A stretch of DNA of 64,000 bases from Erythrobacter sp. JK5 (GCF_018205975.1 NZ_CP073577.1:124001-188000); one strand, 5' to 3'; shown: positions 16,673-25,910, counted from the stretch's first letter. Translations and numbers: made by a program. Notes: generated from the sequence alone by a model not told the origin.

Positions 16673-18450
16673 CGAAAGGAGGTCCACGCCGACTGCGTTC
16701 GCGCGACTGGTTCGACAACGCCGAACGCATGGACATGACCGCGCTCTATCTCGAGCGGTTCATGAATTACGGGATCACGCCGGAAGAATTGCGCAGCGGT
16801 AAGCCGATCATCGGCATCGCGCAGTCGGGCAGCGACCTCAGTCCGTGTAACCGGATTCACCTCGAACTCGCCAAACGCGTGCGCGACGGAATCCGCGATG
16901 CCGGGGGGATTCCAATCGAGTTTCCCGTCCATCCGATCTTCGAAAATTGCCGCAGGCCCACCGCCGCGCTGGACCGCAACCTGCTCTACCTGGGGCTGGT
17001 CGAGCTGCTCAACGGCTACCCGATCGACGGGGTGGTTCTGACGACTGGCTGCGACAAGACGACGCCGAGCCAGATCATGGCCGCAAGCACGGTCGATATA
17101 CCGGCGATCGTCCTCAGCGGCGGACCGATGCTCGATGGCTGGCACGAAGGCGAGCTGGTCGGCAGCGGGACGGTGATCTGGCGCAGCCGGCGCAAGCTGG
17201 CGGCGGGCGAGATCGACGAGGAGGAATTCCTCGACCGCGCAACCTCGAGCGCGCCTTCGGCCGGGCACTGCAACTCGATGGGCACCGCCTCGACCATGAA
17301 CGCGGTGGCCGAGGCGCTGGGCATGAGCCTGCCCGGCTGCGCGGCGATTCCCGCGCCCTATCGCGAGCGCGGGCAGATGGCCTATCGCACCGGTCAGCGG
17401 ATTGTCGGCATGGTTCGGGAAGACCTGAAGCCGTCGGACATCCTCACACGCGATTCCTTCCTCAATGCGATCGCAACGGTCAGCGCGATTGGCGGCTCGT
17501 CGAACGCGCAGCCGCATGTGCAGGCGATGGCGGCGCATGCGGGCATAAGGCTGGAGCCGGAGCTGTGGCAGACCCATGGCTACGACCTGCCGCTGCTGGT
17601 CAACATGCAGCCCGCAGGGGCGTATCTCGGCGAACGGTTCCATCGCGCCGGGGGCGTTCCTGCGGTCCTGTGGGAGCTGCACGAGGCCGGGGTGCTTCAC
17701 GGCGGGGCGATGGCCTGCACCGGGCGCACCATCGGCGAGGAGATCGAGGGGCGGGAGAGTCGCGACCGCGAAATGATCCGCCCGTTCGCCGAACCGCTAA
17801 TGACCAAGGCCGGGTTCCTCGTCCTCTCGGGCAATCTGTTCGACTTTGCGATCCTCAAGACCTCGGTGATTTCGCAGGAATTCCGCGAACGCTATCTCAG
17901 ACGACCCGGCAGCGAGGGCGTGTTCGAAGCGCGCGCGGTCGTGTTCGACGGATCGGATGATTATCACCACCGCATCAACGATCCCGAGCTCGCTATCGAC
18001 GCGGATTCGATCCTCGTCATACGTGGTTCGGGCATCGTCGGTTGGCCGGGCAGCGCCGAAGTGGTCAACATGCAGCCGCCCGACGCGCTGATCCGGCAGG
18101 GCATGCAATGGCTTCCGACCATGGGCGACGGACGGCAATCGGGGACGAGCGACAGTCCGTCCATTCTCAATGCCTCGCCAGAGAGCGCCAGGGGTGGCGG
18201 GCTGGCCTGGCTGCGCACCGGCGATACGATCCGCATCGACCTCAACCGCGGCAATTGCAACGCGCTGGTCGAGGATGCCGAGATCGCGCGCCGCCTGGCC
18301 GAGGAGCCCGCGCCCGAACCGCCGCCGAGCCAGACCCCTTGGGAAGAACTGTTCCGCGAAAAGACCGGCCAGCTTGGCGAGGGTGGGGTGATGGACTTCG
18401 CGCTCAAATACCGCGGGACCAGCCGCAAGCCGCCGCGACACAATCACTAA
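16669..18450 (+). CDS. xylD: D-xylonate dehydratase (IlvD/Edd family)
   Basis: 593 residues, about the length of Caulobacter XylD. The iron-sulfur cluster cysteines of the family are C60 (LSPCNR), C128 (TTGCDKT) and C201 (GHCNSMG), and DWFDN near the N-terminus is typical of the sugar-acid branch. It should convert D-xylonate to 2-keto-3-deoxyxylonate, the third Weimberg step, in the cytoplasm. The start at 16669 overlaps the regulator stop. L-arabonate dehydratases are close relatives, so activity on L-arabonate is possible; the presence of a Caulobacter-type xylose dehydrogenase favours xylonate. It is convergent with the lactonase gene, with 9 bases between stops. Confidence 0.88.
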   Translation: MTKGGPRRLRSRDWFDNAERMDMTALYLERFMNYGITPEELRSGKPIIGIAQSGSDLSPCNRIHLELAKRVRDGIRDAGGIPIEFPVHPIFENCRRPTAALDRNLLYLGLVELLNGYPIDGVVLTTGCDKTTPSQIMAASTVDIPAIVLSGGPMLDGWHEGELVGSGTVIWRSRRKLAAGEIDEEEFLDRATSSAPSAGHCNSMGTASTMNAVAEALGMSLPGCAAIPAPYRERGQMAYRTGQRIVGMVREDLKPSDILTRDSFLNAIATVSAIGGSSNAQPHVQAMAAHAGIRLEPELWQTHGYDLPLLVNMQPAGAYLGERFHRAGGVPAVLWELHEAGVLHGGAMACTGRTIGEEIEGRESRDREMIRPFAEPLMTKAGFLVLSGNLFDFAILKTSVISQEFRERYLRRPGSEGVFEARAVVFDGSDDYHHRINDPELAIDADSILVIRGSGIVGWPGSAEVVNMQPPDALIRQGMQWLPTMGDGRQSGTSDSPSILNASPESARGGGLAWLRTGDTIRIDLNRGNCNALVEDAEIARRLAEEPAPEPPPSQTPWEELFREKTGQLGEGGVMDFALKYRGTSRKPPRHNH

Positions 18451-18459
18451 GGCGGCAGT

Positions 18460-19338
18460 TCAGCCCAGTACGACCGGGGCCTGGGCGAACCCCGCGACCG
18501 GCGCCGCGAACGCAAACAGGCTTCCCGCCATCGGATGACGCTCCATGTCGGCGCCGCCCATGTTCTTGGTCGCGGTGGTTACGAAGGCGGTGCGCAAGTC
18601 CGCGCCGCCGAAACCCATCTTGGTGATGTCGCGCGCGGGCATTTCGATCCGGTCGACCAATGCGCCGTCGGGCGAATAGCGCGCCACGTGGCTGCCGAGA
18701 TAGAGCCCGGTCCAGACGTGATCCTCGGCATCGACAACCGGCCCATCGGGAAAGGCATCGGGAAAATGTTCGGCGGTGTTCGCGAAAGGCTGCGCTTCGC
18801 CGGCGCCTTCGCGCGTGAGCGGGGCGACCATGATGCGCTTGGACAGCGTATCGGTGAAGTAGATCCTGTCGCCCTGCGCGTTTGCGGCAGGTCCGTTGGT
18901 GATCGCAATTCCGGCCGGGCCGGCGGGTCTGATTTCTCCCCGGTCGAAGACATAGAACCGCCCCGATGCGTCGGTTTCGGCGTCGTCCATCGATCCGAAC
19001 CAAACCCGGCCCCACGGATCGGTGCAGGCGTCGTTGAGGCGGTTGGTCGCAGGCTCGCCCGGAACGGAGGCCAGTTTCGCGAAGCTCTGGGCTTCGGGAT
19101 CGTAAAGGTAGAGCCCGTCCTTCAGACCGCACAGCAATGGTCCGGTCTGCGAGGGGAGCGCCCAGCCGATGGGTTGCGGTGCCACCGCAAAGGCGTTCGA
19201 GCCGGTTTCCGGATCGTAGTGCCACAACCGGTTCTGCTTGATATCGACGAACCAGGCCACCTGACGGCGCGAATCCCACACGATCCCTTCACCCAGCTTC
19301 GCCCTGGCCGCGACCGCGACATCGACCGCGGGACTCAT
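18460..19338 (-). CDS. xylC: SMP-30/gluconolactonase-family xylonolactonase
   Basis: 292 residues from the ATG at 19338, coupled by ATGA to the dehydrogenase stop. It is a six-bladed beta-propeller lactonase: metal ligands are recognisable as E17 (LGEGIVWD), N148 (AITNGPA) and D198 (FPDGPVVD), the spacing seen in the Caulobacter xylonolactonase. It should open D-xylono-1,4/1,5-lactone to xylonate, the second Weimberg step. Last gene of the six-gene minus-strand unit that begins at 25845. No signal peptide, so cytoplasmic. The enzyme class is secure; substrate preference is from context. Confidence 0.87.
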   Translation of the reverse strand: MSPAVDVAVAARAKLGEGIVWDSRRQVAWFVDIKQNRLWHYDPETGSNAFAVAPQPIGWALPSQTGPLLCGLKDGLYLYDPEAQSFAKLASVPGEPATNRLNDACTDPWGRVWFGSMDDAETDASGRFYVFDRGEIRPAGPAGIAITNGPAANAQGDRIYFTDTLSKRIMVAPLTREGAGEAQPFANTAEHFPDAFPDGPVVDAEDHVWTGLYLGSHVARYSPDGALVDRIEMPARDITKMGFGGADLRTAFVTTATKNMGGADMERHPMAGSLFAFAAPVAGFAQAPVVLG

Positions 19339-20099
19339 CGCCAGCCTCCATCGATCCAGAAGTTGTGCGCCGTGCAGAACCGCGCATCGTCGGACGCGAG
19401 AAACAGCGCCACGGCTGCCACGTCGCCGGGTTGGATGCGACCGTCGAGGCATTGGGCCGCCACGATCTCGGCCTCGCCTTCGGGAGTGTACCACTGCTGC
19501 TGGCGCGGGGTCTGGACATTGCCCGGCAGGATCGCGTTGACGCGGATATTTTCGCGGCCCAACTCGCGCGCGAGGCTCCGGGTCAGACCCTCGACCGCCG
19601 CCTTGGCGGTCTGGTAGACGGCGAGATCGGCCAGTCCCAGATGCCAGCTGATCGAGCCGAGATTGACGATGCTGCCGCCGCCCGCTTCGCGCATCGCCGG
19701 GACGACGGCCTGCGCCGCGAAAAACTTGTGCTTGAGATTGATCGCCATGCGCCGATCCCAGTATTCCGGCGTGACCTCGTCGATCCGGTGGCGATCATCG
19801 TTGGCGGCGTTGTTAACCAGCACGTCGCAGCCGCCAAGCATGCCGATCAGGTCCTTCAGGCAGGCCTGATATCCTGCGGCATCGGTGATGTCGCACTTGC
19901 GATAGATCGGCGGGGTTTCGCAATCGGCCAGCTCTTCGCAAAGGGCATGGCTGGCCTCATCGGCGATATCGACGAATGCGACCTTGGCGCCCTGCCGGGC
20001 GAAACCTTCGACAATGCCCGCGCCGATGCCCGAGCCGCCGCCGCTCACGATTACGCGCTTGCCGACGAGACTCGGATAGATTGCAGCATTCGAATTCAA
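19335..20099 (-). CDS. xylB: D-xylose 1-dehydrogenase, short-chain dehydrogenase
   Basis: 254 residues of classical SDR layout: the nucleotide loop GGGSGIG (from residue 20), D43 at the end of beta-2 (favouring NAD), NNAAND, catalytic S149, Y162 and K166 (YQTAK). Long stretches are what I recall of Caulobacter XylB: IYPSL at the N-terminus, NDDRH, GSISWHLGL, WYTPEGEA, IVAAQCL and a C-terminal WIDGGWR. It should oxidise D-xylose to D-xylonolactone with NAD, the entry step of the Weimberg pathway. Located between the keto-deoxy-xylonate dehydratase (31-base gap) and the lactonase (ATGA overlap). Confidence 0.92.
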   Translation of the reverse strand: MNSNAAIYPSLVGKRVIVSGGGSGIGAGIVEGFARQGAKVAFVDIADEASHALCEELADCETPPIYRKCDITDAAGYQACLKDLIGMLGGCDVLVNNAANDDRHRIDEVTPEYWDRRMAINLKHKFFAAQAVVPAMREAGGGSIVNLGSISWHLGLADLAVYQTAKAAVEGLTRSLARELGRENIRVNAILPGNVQTPRQQQWYTPEGEAEIVAAQCLDGRIQPGDVAAVALFLASDDARFCTAHNFWIDGGWR

Positions 20100-20130
20100 T
20101 TCGGTTCTCCCCCTGCGCGAAACCTGCCGC

Positions 20131-21255
20131 TCAAATCCTGTCGGCCAGCCCGCGCTCCGTCAGGTTTCGGACGAACCCGCCGATCCCCATTTTCCAGCTG
20201 GGCGCGTCTTTCGAAGTTGTAACGGTGTTGGTCAACGTCCCGATCCGTTGCGACCGGATCGTTACGCGATCGCCGACCTTGTGCGTGAAGCCGGCCCCGG
20301 GCTCGTCGCGATCCTGTGTCGGTGCGAACAATGTCCCGCAGAACAGCACGAAGCCATCGGGATAATGGTGTTCCGACAGGCATTGCGCGACCAGATCGAG
20401 CGGATCGCGGCTGATCTGCGACATTTCGTTGGTGCCTTCGAGCCGGTAACCTTCCGGGCCTTCGATCAAGAGTTCGACCACCGCCGAGCGCACGTCGTCG
20501 ATCCCGAACGTGTCTCCGAACAGGCGGATGAAGGGGCCTATGGCGCAACTGGCATTGTTGTCTTTCGCCTTGGACAGCAGCAGCGCCGAACGCCCTTCGA
20601 AGTCGCGCAGATTGACATCGTTGCCGAGCGTCGCGCCGACGACTTCGCCGTCCGGCGTGCACACCAGTACCACTTCGGGTTCCGGATTGTTCCAGCTCGA
20701 ATCCGACCGGATGCCGATTTGCGCACCCGCTCCGACCGAGGACAGCACGGGGGATTTCGAGAAGATTTCCGCATCGGGGCCGATCGCTACTTCGAGATAT
20801 TGCGACCACATCCCCTGTTCGATCAGCGCGGCCTTGAGCTGCGCGGCCCGATCGCTGCCGGGCACGACCGAGCGGATCCCGGCACCGACCGCATCTTCGA
20901 GCTGGGCGCGGATCGCGCGTGCCTGCCCGGCGTCGCCGCGCGCGCGCTCCTCGATCACCCGCTCGATCGCCGAAAGCGCGAAGGTCACGCCGCTCGCCTT
21001 GATGCATTGCAGGTCGATCGGGCTGAGCAGGGTCCAGCCGTCTGGCAGGCCGTCCGCGACCGGGCCGAGCGTTTCCCCGCCATCGACCAGGCCCCGCGCG
21101 ATCGCGCCGGAAACGCTGGCCACATCGCCAGTCAGATCGAACAGTTCGCCGCCGCGAATGCCGATCACGCACGGCCCGTCGGGCGAGAGCGCCCGGCCGA
21201 GGAACTGTCCGGACGCGTAGTCGTCAGGAAGAAAATCGGTCAGGTTGGCGGTCAT
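20131..21255 (-). CDS. xylX: 2-keto-3-deoxy-D-xylonate dehydratase (FAH family)
   Basis: 374 residues of the fumarylacetoacetate-hydrolase fold. The divalent-metal ligands are seen in NNPEPEVVL (E192, E194) and GNDVNLRD (D213). The length and N-terminal domain match Caulobacter XylX rather than the shorter FAH hydrolases. It should dehydrate 2-keto-3-deoxyxylonate to 2-oxoglutarate semialdehyde, the fourth Weimberg step. The ATG at 21255 overlaps the restored stop of the upstream GH5 gene (ATGA at 21252-21255), which supports both the start and the frameshift reading of GH5. Confidence 0.88.
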   Translation of the reverse strand: MTANLTDFLPDDYASGQFLGRALSPDGPCVIGIRGGELFDLTGDVASVSGAIARGLVDGGETLGPVADGLPDGWTLLSPIDLQCIKASGVTFALSAIERVIEERARGDAGQARAIRAQLEDAVGAGIRSVVPGSDRAAQLKAALIEQGMWSQYLEVAIGPDAEIFSKSPVLSSVGAGAQIGIRSDSSWNNPEPEVVLVCTPDGEVVGATLGNDVNLRDFEGRSALLLSKAKDNNASCAIGPFIRLFGDTFGIDDVRSAVVELLIEGPEGYRLEGTNEMSQISRDPLDLVAQCLSEHHYPDGFVLFCGTLFAPTQDRDEPGAGFTHKVGDRVTIRSQRIGTLTNTVTTSKDAPSWKMGIGGFVRNLTERGLADRI

Positions 21256-22294
21256 TCCGACGCTTCGGCCTCGCCGCCTTCAAGCCCCATCGCCTCCAGC
21301 ATGCCGGGCAGCCAGCTACCCGTTTCGCGATCCCAGAACGGGAAGGTGTTGGCATAGCCCCAGGTGCAGATGCCGACCCCAGCGGCGCGAAGGCTTCGCG
21401 TACCGCGCGATGATAGGTTGCACGCTCCTGGGTCGGGCTGTGCAGGTCGTAGGCCCCGGTCTCACCCATGAAGGGCAGTTTCCCGGTGCGTGCAATATAG
21501 GCCTTTACCTTGGCGACATCGGCCGCCAGCCGCTCCTTGTCGGCCTGGGTTCCGTATCTGCGGCCGGGTTCGAGCACCAGCGGCGCGACCCAGCTGGCAC
21601 CCTGATGGGTGTAGTCGAACGGCTCGTAATAATGGAACGTCGGATAGATGTTGGGATCGTCGGGCAGCGGCAGGGTCGCGAGCGAATCGATCCCGCTCCA
21701 GTTCTCGCCGCCATAGATCACCGGGCGGGTCGGGTTGGTCGCGCGCACCGCTTTCAGCGCTGGATCGAGCGTTTCCAGCAAGTTGGAATGGTTGAAATTC
21801 ATGTGCGGTTCGTTTTCGAGCTCGAACCACAGCCGGTCTTCAGGGTAATCGGCGAACTGCACGGCGATCTGCCGCCACACGCCGCCGTGCCACTGCGCGG
21901 TTCCCGCAGGATCCACATGGATCGGGTCGAAATGATGGCTGTTGAGGATAACGTTGAGATCGGCATCGAGCGCCCAGTCGACGATCTGCCTGACCCGGGT
22001 CATCCATTCGGGATCGACGGTGTAGGGCGCCTCGGACCGGCTCCTTGCGTGCCACCGCACCGGAAGGCGGATCGTGTCGAACCCGGCCGCTTTGATCCGC
22101 GCAAAGTCCTCCGCCGCGATCGGCTCGCCGCCCCAGCCGTTTTCCGTTGGCGGTTCGAGCGAGTTGCCCATATTGACGCAGGTTCCGACCGGCAGCGCCT
22201 GCGGAGCATCGCCAGATGGCTGGGCGACTGCGGAGTAGGGCACGGCGAGCGCAACCGACAGCGCGAGCGCTGCGAGAGATGGTTTGGTCAGCAT
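21252..22294 (-). CDS. GH5 endo-glycanase (cellulase family), frameshifted near the C-terminus
   Basis: The first 306 residues are in one frame: signal peptide (about residues 1-24), acid/base E162 in FELENEPH and nucleophile E278 in PFMGETG. As given, the frame then runs to 21224 with a non-homologous tail. Adding one base to the C4 run at 21377-21380 instead gives VGICTWGYANTFPFWDRET, the expected eighth strand of a GH5 cellulase with its subsite tryptophan, and a stop at 21252 that overlaps the next gene by ATGA. The intact product would be about 347 residues. It should cut beta-1,4-glucan, mannan or xylan chains in the periplasm or outside; substrate cannot be read from sequence. Confidence 0.82.
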
Positions 22295-22313
22295 GTCGTG
22301 GCTCCTGCGGCAA

Positions 22314-23315
22314 TCATGAGGACAAGACCTGAAGGATGAAGCGGCGGATCTGATCGTCGCGCGCGGGCGAGGGCGGCCCGTTCACACCCTGGGCGTGTTG
22401 GGGAAGATGTGCGGCGGCGTCCGGCGCGTCGCTTCCGAATACCATGTGATCGAACCACGCGCGCCACGCCTCGCGCTGAGCGGGTGGCTGGTCGCGGATC
22501 GCCAGCATCGCATGCACCAGCGCGAGGAACCCGCCGCCGCGTTCGGCATCGTTGTGCCAGTAATTGACTAGCACGTTGATCGGATCGCTCGCGGCGACAT
22601 GGTGCCACCACAGCGTCGGGATGTAGATCGCATCGCCCGGCTCAAGATCGACGACCAGCTTGCGCCTTTCGGCATTCGCGTAACGCGGAAATCGGTCGTG
22701 ATCGGGCGCGAGCGGATCGACCATGCTTACCGGCTGGCCGGCGAGCGTGACGTTGAGCGGACCGACGTAAAGATCGGCAACCGCCTCGGGCGGGAACAGG
22801 GTGAACCGCCGCTTTCCGGTCGCCACCACCGCGATGTTGTCGGACAGGTCGAAGTGTGTGGCGACCTGCGTCGCATTGCCGATCCAGATCCGCGAGACCG
22901 CCCCCATGTCGTCGATCAGCGGCAGCCGATTGGCCTTGTCGAAACCGGGCAGGTGCGAGGCGATGGCTGTCGCCCCGGCATAGATTCCGATCGGATCGGG
23001 CTGCTCCGCAATCTCGCGCAGGTGCGCCGCCAGATTGCCCAGCGTCAGGCTTTCGCGCCGAAAATTGAATCCGCGCATGTCGTCCGAATAGAAGAACCGC
23101 CCGCGCTCCGTTTGCGGCGCGATCATGACGTCGGTCGGCCGGCCCGTATCGAAGCCCGCGATGTGTTCCAGCGCAGCCTCGGCGGATACCTTCCCCGCAT
23201 GAACGACCGGCCAGCCGCCCGCGACCCCGCGCATGACGACCGGGCGGAACTGCGGACGCACGTCTCGCTCGAATGTCGGCGCATCGACTGGCGCGATTTC
23301 CTCGACCTGGTTCAT
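22314..23315 (-). CDS. cupin-8/JmjC-like Fe(II)/2-oxoglutarate oxygenase-type protein
   Basis: 333 residues from the ATG at 23315, four bases after the upstream GH3 stop. The double-stranded beta-helix has a probable iron triad: H154 and D156 in ATHFDLSDN and H238 or H239 in LWWHHV, preceded by DAIYIPTLW, the pattern of cupin-8 proteins. Relatives hydroxylate amino-acid side chains or act on RNA or small molecules. Genes of this family are often found with tryptophan-halogenase-like proteins beside TonB receptors, and here they share a regulator site type. No signal peptide. Its substrate is unknown. Confidence 0.82.
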   Translation of the reverse strand: MNQVEEIAPVDAPTFERDVRPQFRPVVMRGVAGGWPVVHAGKVSAEAALEHIAGFDTGRPTDVMIAPQTERGRFFYSDDMRGFNFRRESLTLGNLAAHLREIAEQPDPIGIYAGATAIASHLPGFDKANRLPLIDDMGAVSRIWIGNATQVATHFDLSDNIAVVATGKRRFTLFPPEAVADLYVGPLNVTLAGQPVSMVDPLAPDHDRFPRYANAERRKLVVDLEPGDAIYIPTLWWHHVAASDPINVLVNYWHNDAERGGGFLALVHAMLAIRDQPPAQREAWRAWFDHMVFGSDAPDAAAHLPQHAQGVNGPPSPARDDQIRRFILQVLSS

Positions 23316-23319
23316 GGGA

Positions 23320-25845
23320 TCACTCGCAGGGCAGGACCACCTCCGCATCGGTGCCGAGCCGCACTTCGCCGATCGCGAAATCTGTGCTTCCGGTCGTCGA
23401 CAGGACAAACGGCTCGGTCAGCTCGGTCACGTCCGCGCCTTTCGAGCGCAGGCACTTGAGCGGAATGCCATAGCGCACGAAGCCTTCGCTTTGGGGCAGC
23501 GCGAACGCGGTGAATCCGCGACTGGCTGGCCCGATCACGCCGAGCTCCGCGCTGTCGGGTGCATCCCAAACGCGGGCCGTCACCAGCAACAGGATGTCGG
23601 CGTTGGTCTCGCGATCGATATCTACCGGTTCGAAGTTGCGCAGGCTGATCTTCGCCTCGCCGTCCGACACGGCGAAACGCCGCGCGCCTTCCTGCACGAG
23701 GAAGTTCTCGGCACTTACGCGGATCCGACCGTTCAGCGCTTCGGCGGGAACGGTGGTGATGCGGGTCTGTTCGGCCGAACCTTCGCCCCCGACCAACAGC
23801 GACCAGCGCGCAGCGGGAGCGCCTGCACTGAACCACAGCCGGCTGTCGCCAGCGCCCTCGTTCATGTCGATCTCAGCCAGAGCAGCCCAGCCGGCAGCGG
23901 GGCTCGCGTAGCTGAGGCCGAAGCCATAATCGAACAACACACCGTCATCCATGCTCGCGGTGCGCGGCCATGCGGCGGGCAGCTTGCCGGAAAAGTCGAA
24001 GCGCGGCTCACCGTCCTTGTCTCCCACCAGCACGTCGGCGATCCCGCCGGCTTCGCTGCCCGGCAACCAGGCGACGACGAAGGCGTCGGCGGAATTGAGC
24101 GCCGGGTTCACGTAGAGCGGCCTTCCCGTAATCATCAGCGCAACCACGGGAATGCCTTCGGCCCGAAGCTTACGCATTGTCGCATACGGCCCGGTGAGGT
24201 CCTGATCGAGTGCGAGCAGCGCACGGTCGCCCTGGAATTCGGCATAGGGTTTCTCGCCGAAAACGACGACCGCAGCGTCGGGCTTCCGGGAATAGGAGCC
24301 GTCGGGCGAAAGCGTGGCGCTGCCGCCGGCTGCCTCGACCGCCTGCTTGAGCCCGCCGAAGACCGAGGTTGCGCCTGGGAAATGGCTGTTGTCGATGCCG
24401 GTGCCCTGCCAGGTGATGGTCCACCCACCGGATTGGCGCGCAATGTCATCGGCGCCTTCGCCAGCGACCAGCAACCGGCCACCCGGTGCGAGCGGGAGAA
24501 CGCCCTGGTTCTTGAGCAGAACCAGCGACTTGCGAACGGACTCGCGGGCCAGGGCGCGGTGCTCTGGCGATCCGAGCAGCTCGTATTCGCCCGCGAAAGG
24601 CCGCGTGGAAGGCTTGCCCGCCTCAAACAGGCCGAGCCGCAGTTTGACCCTGAGGATGCTGGCGACCGCATCGTCGATCCGTTCGATCGGGATCTCGCCC
24701 GCCTGCGCGCGCGCGAGCAGATCGTCATACACCGCGCGCCATGTATCCGGGGCCATGTACATGTCGATCCCGGCTTCGAGCGCCTTCGGGCAGCTTTCGT
24801 TGGTGCAGCCGGCGACCTGCCCGTGCGCATTCCAGTCCGACACGACGAAGCCGCCGAAATCCATCCGCTCCTTGAGTACGCCCGTCAGCAGCGAATGGTT
24901 GCCGGTCATCTTGACGCCCTGCCAGCTGGAAAAGCTCGCCATGACTGTCGCCACACCCTCGGCGATGGCCGGGCCGTAGGGTGCGCCGTGAATGTCGCGC
25001 AGCTCCTCTTCGCTGATTGAGCTGTCGCCCTGGTCGACGCCGTTGTCGGTGCCGCCATCGGCGAGAAAGTGCTTGGTCGAAGCGATGACGTAAGGGCCGG
25101 CGAGCAGGTTGTCGTTGTCGGGCGGGCCTTGCAGTCCGCGTACCATCGCGCCGACATAGGAGGCGACGAGGAGAGGATCGGAGGAATAGCCTTCGTAGGC
25201 GCGGCCCCAGCGAAAGTCCTGAGGCACCGCGACCGTCGGGGCGAAGGTCCATTCCTGGCCGGTGACGCGAATTTCCTTCGCGGTCACCGCGCCGATCTTC
25301 TCGATCAGGCCCGGATCACGCATCGCGCCGAGACCGATATTGTGCGGGAAGATCGTCGCCCCGATGATGTTCGAATGGCCATGCACCGCGTCGGTGCCCC
25401 ACACCACCGGGATGCCAGCGCCGCCGTCCGACGTGTCGATCGAAGCGTCGTAGAATTCGTCCGCGGCCCGCAGCCACTCGGGCGCGGGGGCGAGATCGTC
25501 GCCGTAGGGGCCGCTGTTCCCGCCGACCAAAATCGAACCGAGATTGTAGGTGCGGACATCACTGGGCGTAACGCAGCACAGGTCCGCCTGCACCAGTTGC
25601 CCGATCTTTTCGGGCAGCGTCATGCGGGCAAGCAAACCCGCGATGCGGGCTTCATGTTGCGGGTTGGTCGGGACGGGATAGGTGTAGGCGGGCCAGATTT
25701 CCGGACGAGCGACACCGGGCTGCGTGTCCGTAACAGCAGGCGCGCTGGCGCTCCCTGCGCTCTGCACATCCCCGTAGACTGTCGTGCAGCCCGCTGAAAA
25801 GGCGGCTGCAGCAGCAATACCAACAGCCCGCGCCCAAGGCTTCAT
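23320..25845 (-). CDS. GH3 exo-1,3/1,4-beta-glucanase (ExoP-like), lipoprotein
   Basis: 841 residues from the ATG at 25845; longer upstream in-frame extensions pass through the operator and are rejected. FSAGC (C20) is a lipobox-like signal, suggesting a membrane lipoprotein. VVWGTDAVHGHSN and nucleophile D337 in GFVVSDWNAHG define the GH3 catalytic domain; GDRALLALDQDL and DYGFGLSY mark the second domain. A C-terminal beta-sandwich (about residues 690-841) resembles the carbohydrate-binding extension of ExoP-type enzymes. It should release glucose from beta-glucan ends. It opens the six-gene minus-strand unit GH3-cupin-GH5-xylX-xylB-xylC, about 50 bases after operator 4. Confidence 0.88.
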   Translation of the reverse strand: MKPWARAVGIAAAAAFSAGCTTVYGDVQSAGSASAPAVTDTQPGVARPEIWPAYTYPVPTNPQHEARIAGLLARMTLPEKIGQLVQADLCCVTPSDVRTYNLGSILVGGNSGPYGDDLAPAPEWLRAADEFYDASIDTSDGGAGIPVVWGTDAVHGHSNIIGATIFPHNIGLGAMRDPGLIEKIGAVTAKEIRVTGQEWTFAPTVAVPQDFRWGRAYEGYSSDPLLVASYVGAMVRGLQGPPDNDNLLAGPYVIASTKHFLADGGTDNGVDQGDSSISEEELRDIHGAPYGPAIAEGVATVMASFSSWQGVKMTGNHSLLTGVLKERMDFGGFVVSDWNAHGQVAGCTNESCPKALEAGIDMYMAPDTWRAVYDDLLARAQAGEIPIERIDDAVASILRVKLRLGLFEAGKPSTRPFAGEYELLGSPEHRALARESVRKSLVLLKNQGVLPLAPGGRLLVAGEGADDIARQSGGWTITWQGTGIDNSHFPGATSVFGGLKQAVEAAGGSATLSPDGSYSRKPDAAVVVFGEKPYAEFQGDRALLALDQDLTGPYATMRKLRAEGIPVVALMITGRPLYVNPALNSADAFVVAWLPGSEAGGIADVLVGDKDGEPRFDFSGKLPAAWPRTASMDDGVLFDYGFGLSYASPAAGWAALAEIDMNEGAGDSRLWFSAGAPAARWSLLVGGEGSAEQTRITTVPAEALNGRIRVSAENFLVQEGARRFAVSDGEAKISLRNFEPVDIDRETNADILLLVTARVWDAPDSAELGVIGPASRGFTAFALPQSEGFVRYGIPLKCLRSKGADVTELTEPFVLSTTGSTDFAIGEVRLGTDAEVVLPCE

Positions 25846-25894
25846 GTCCCCATCTCCCCAATTTCCCACGCACACGACCATAGAACGGGTCGCT

Positions 25895-25910
25895 ATGGTA
25901 ACGCTACCAT
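25895..25910. promoter_or_regulatory. LacI-type operator 4
   Basis: ATGGTAACGCTACCAT differs from the perfect palindrome at 15444 by a single base (A for G at position 8). It lies about 50 bases upstream of the ExoP-like GH3 start and is followed by a T-run on the plus strand. No convincing -35 element was seen at the position used at sites 1 and 3. Confidence 0.82.
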
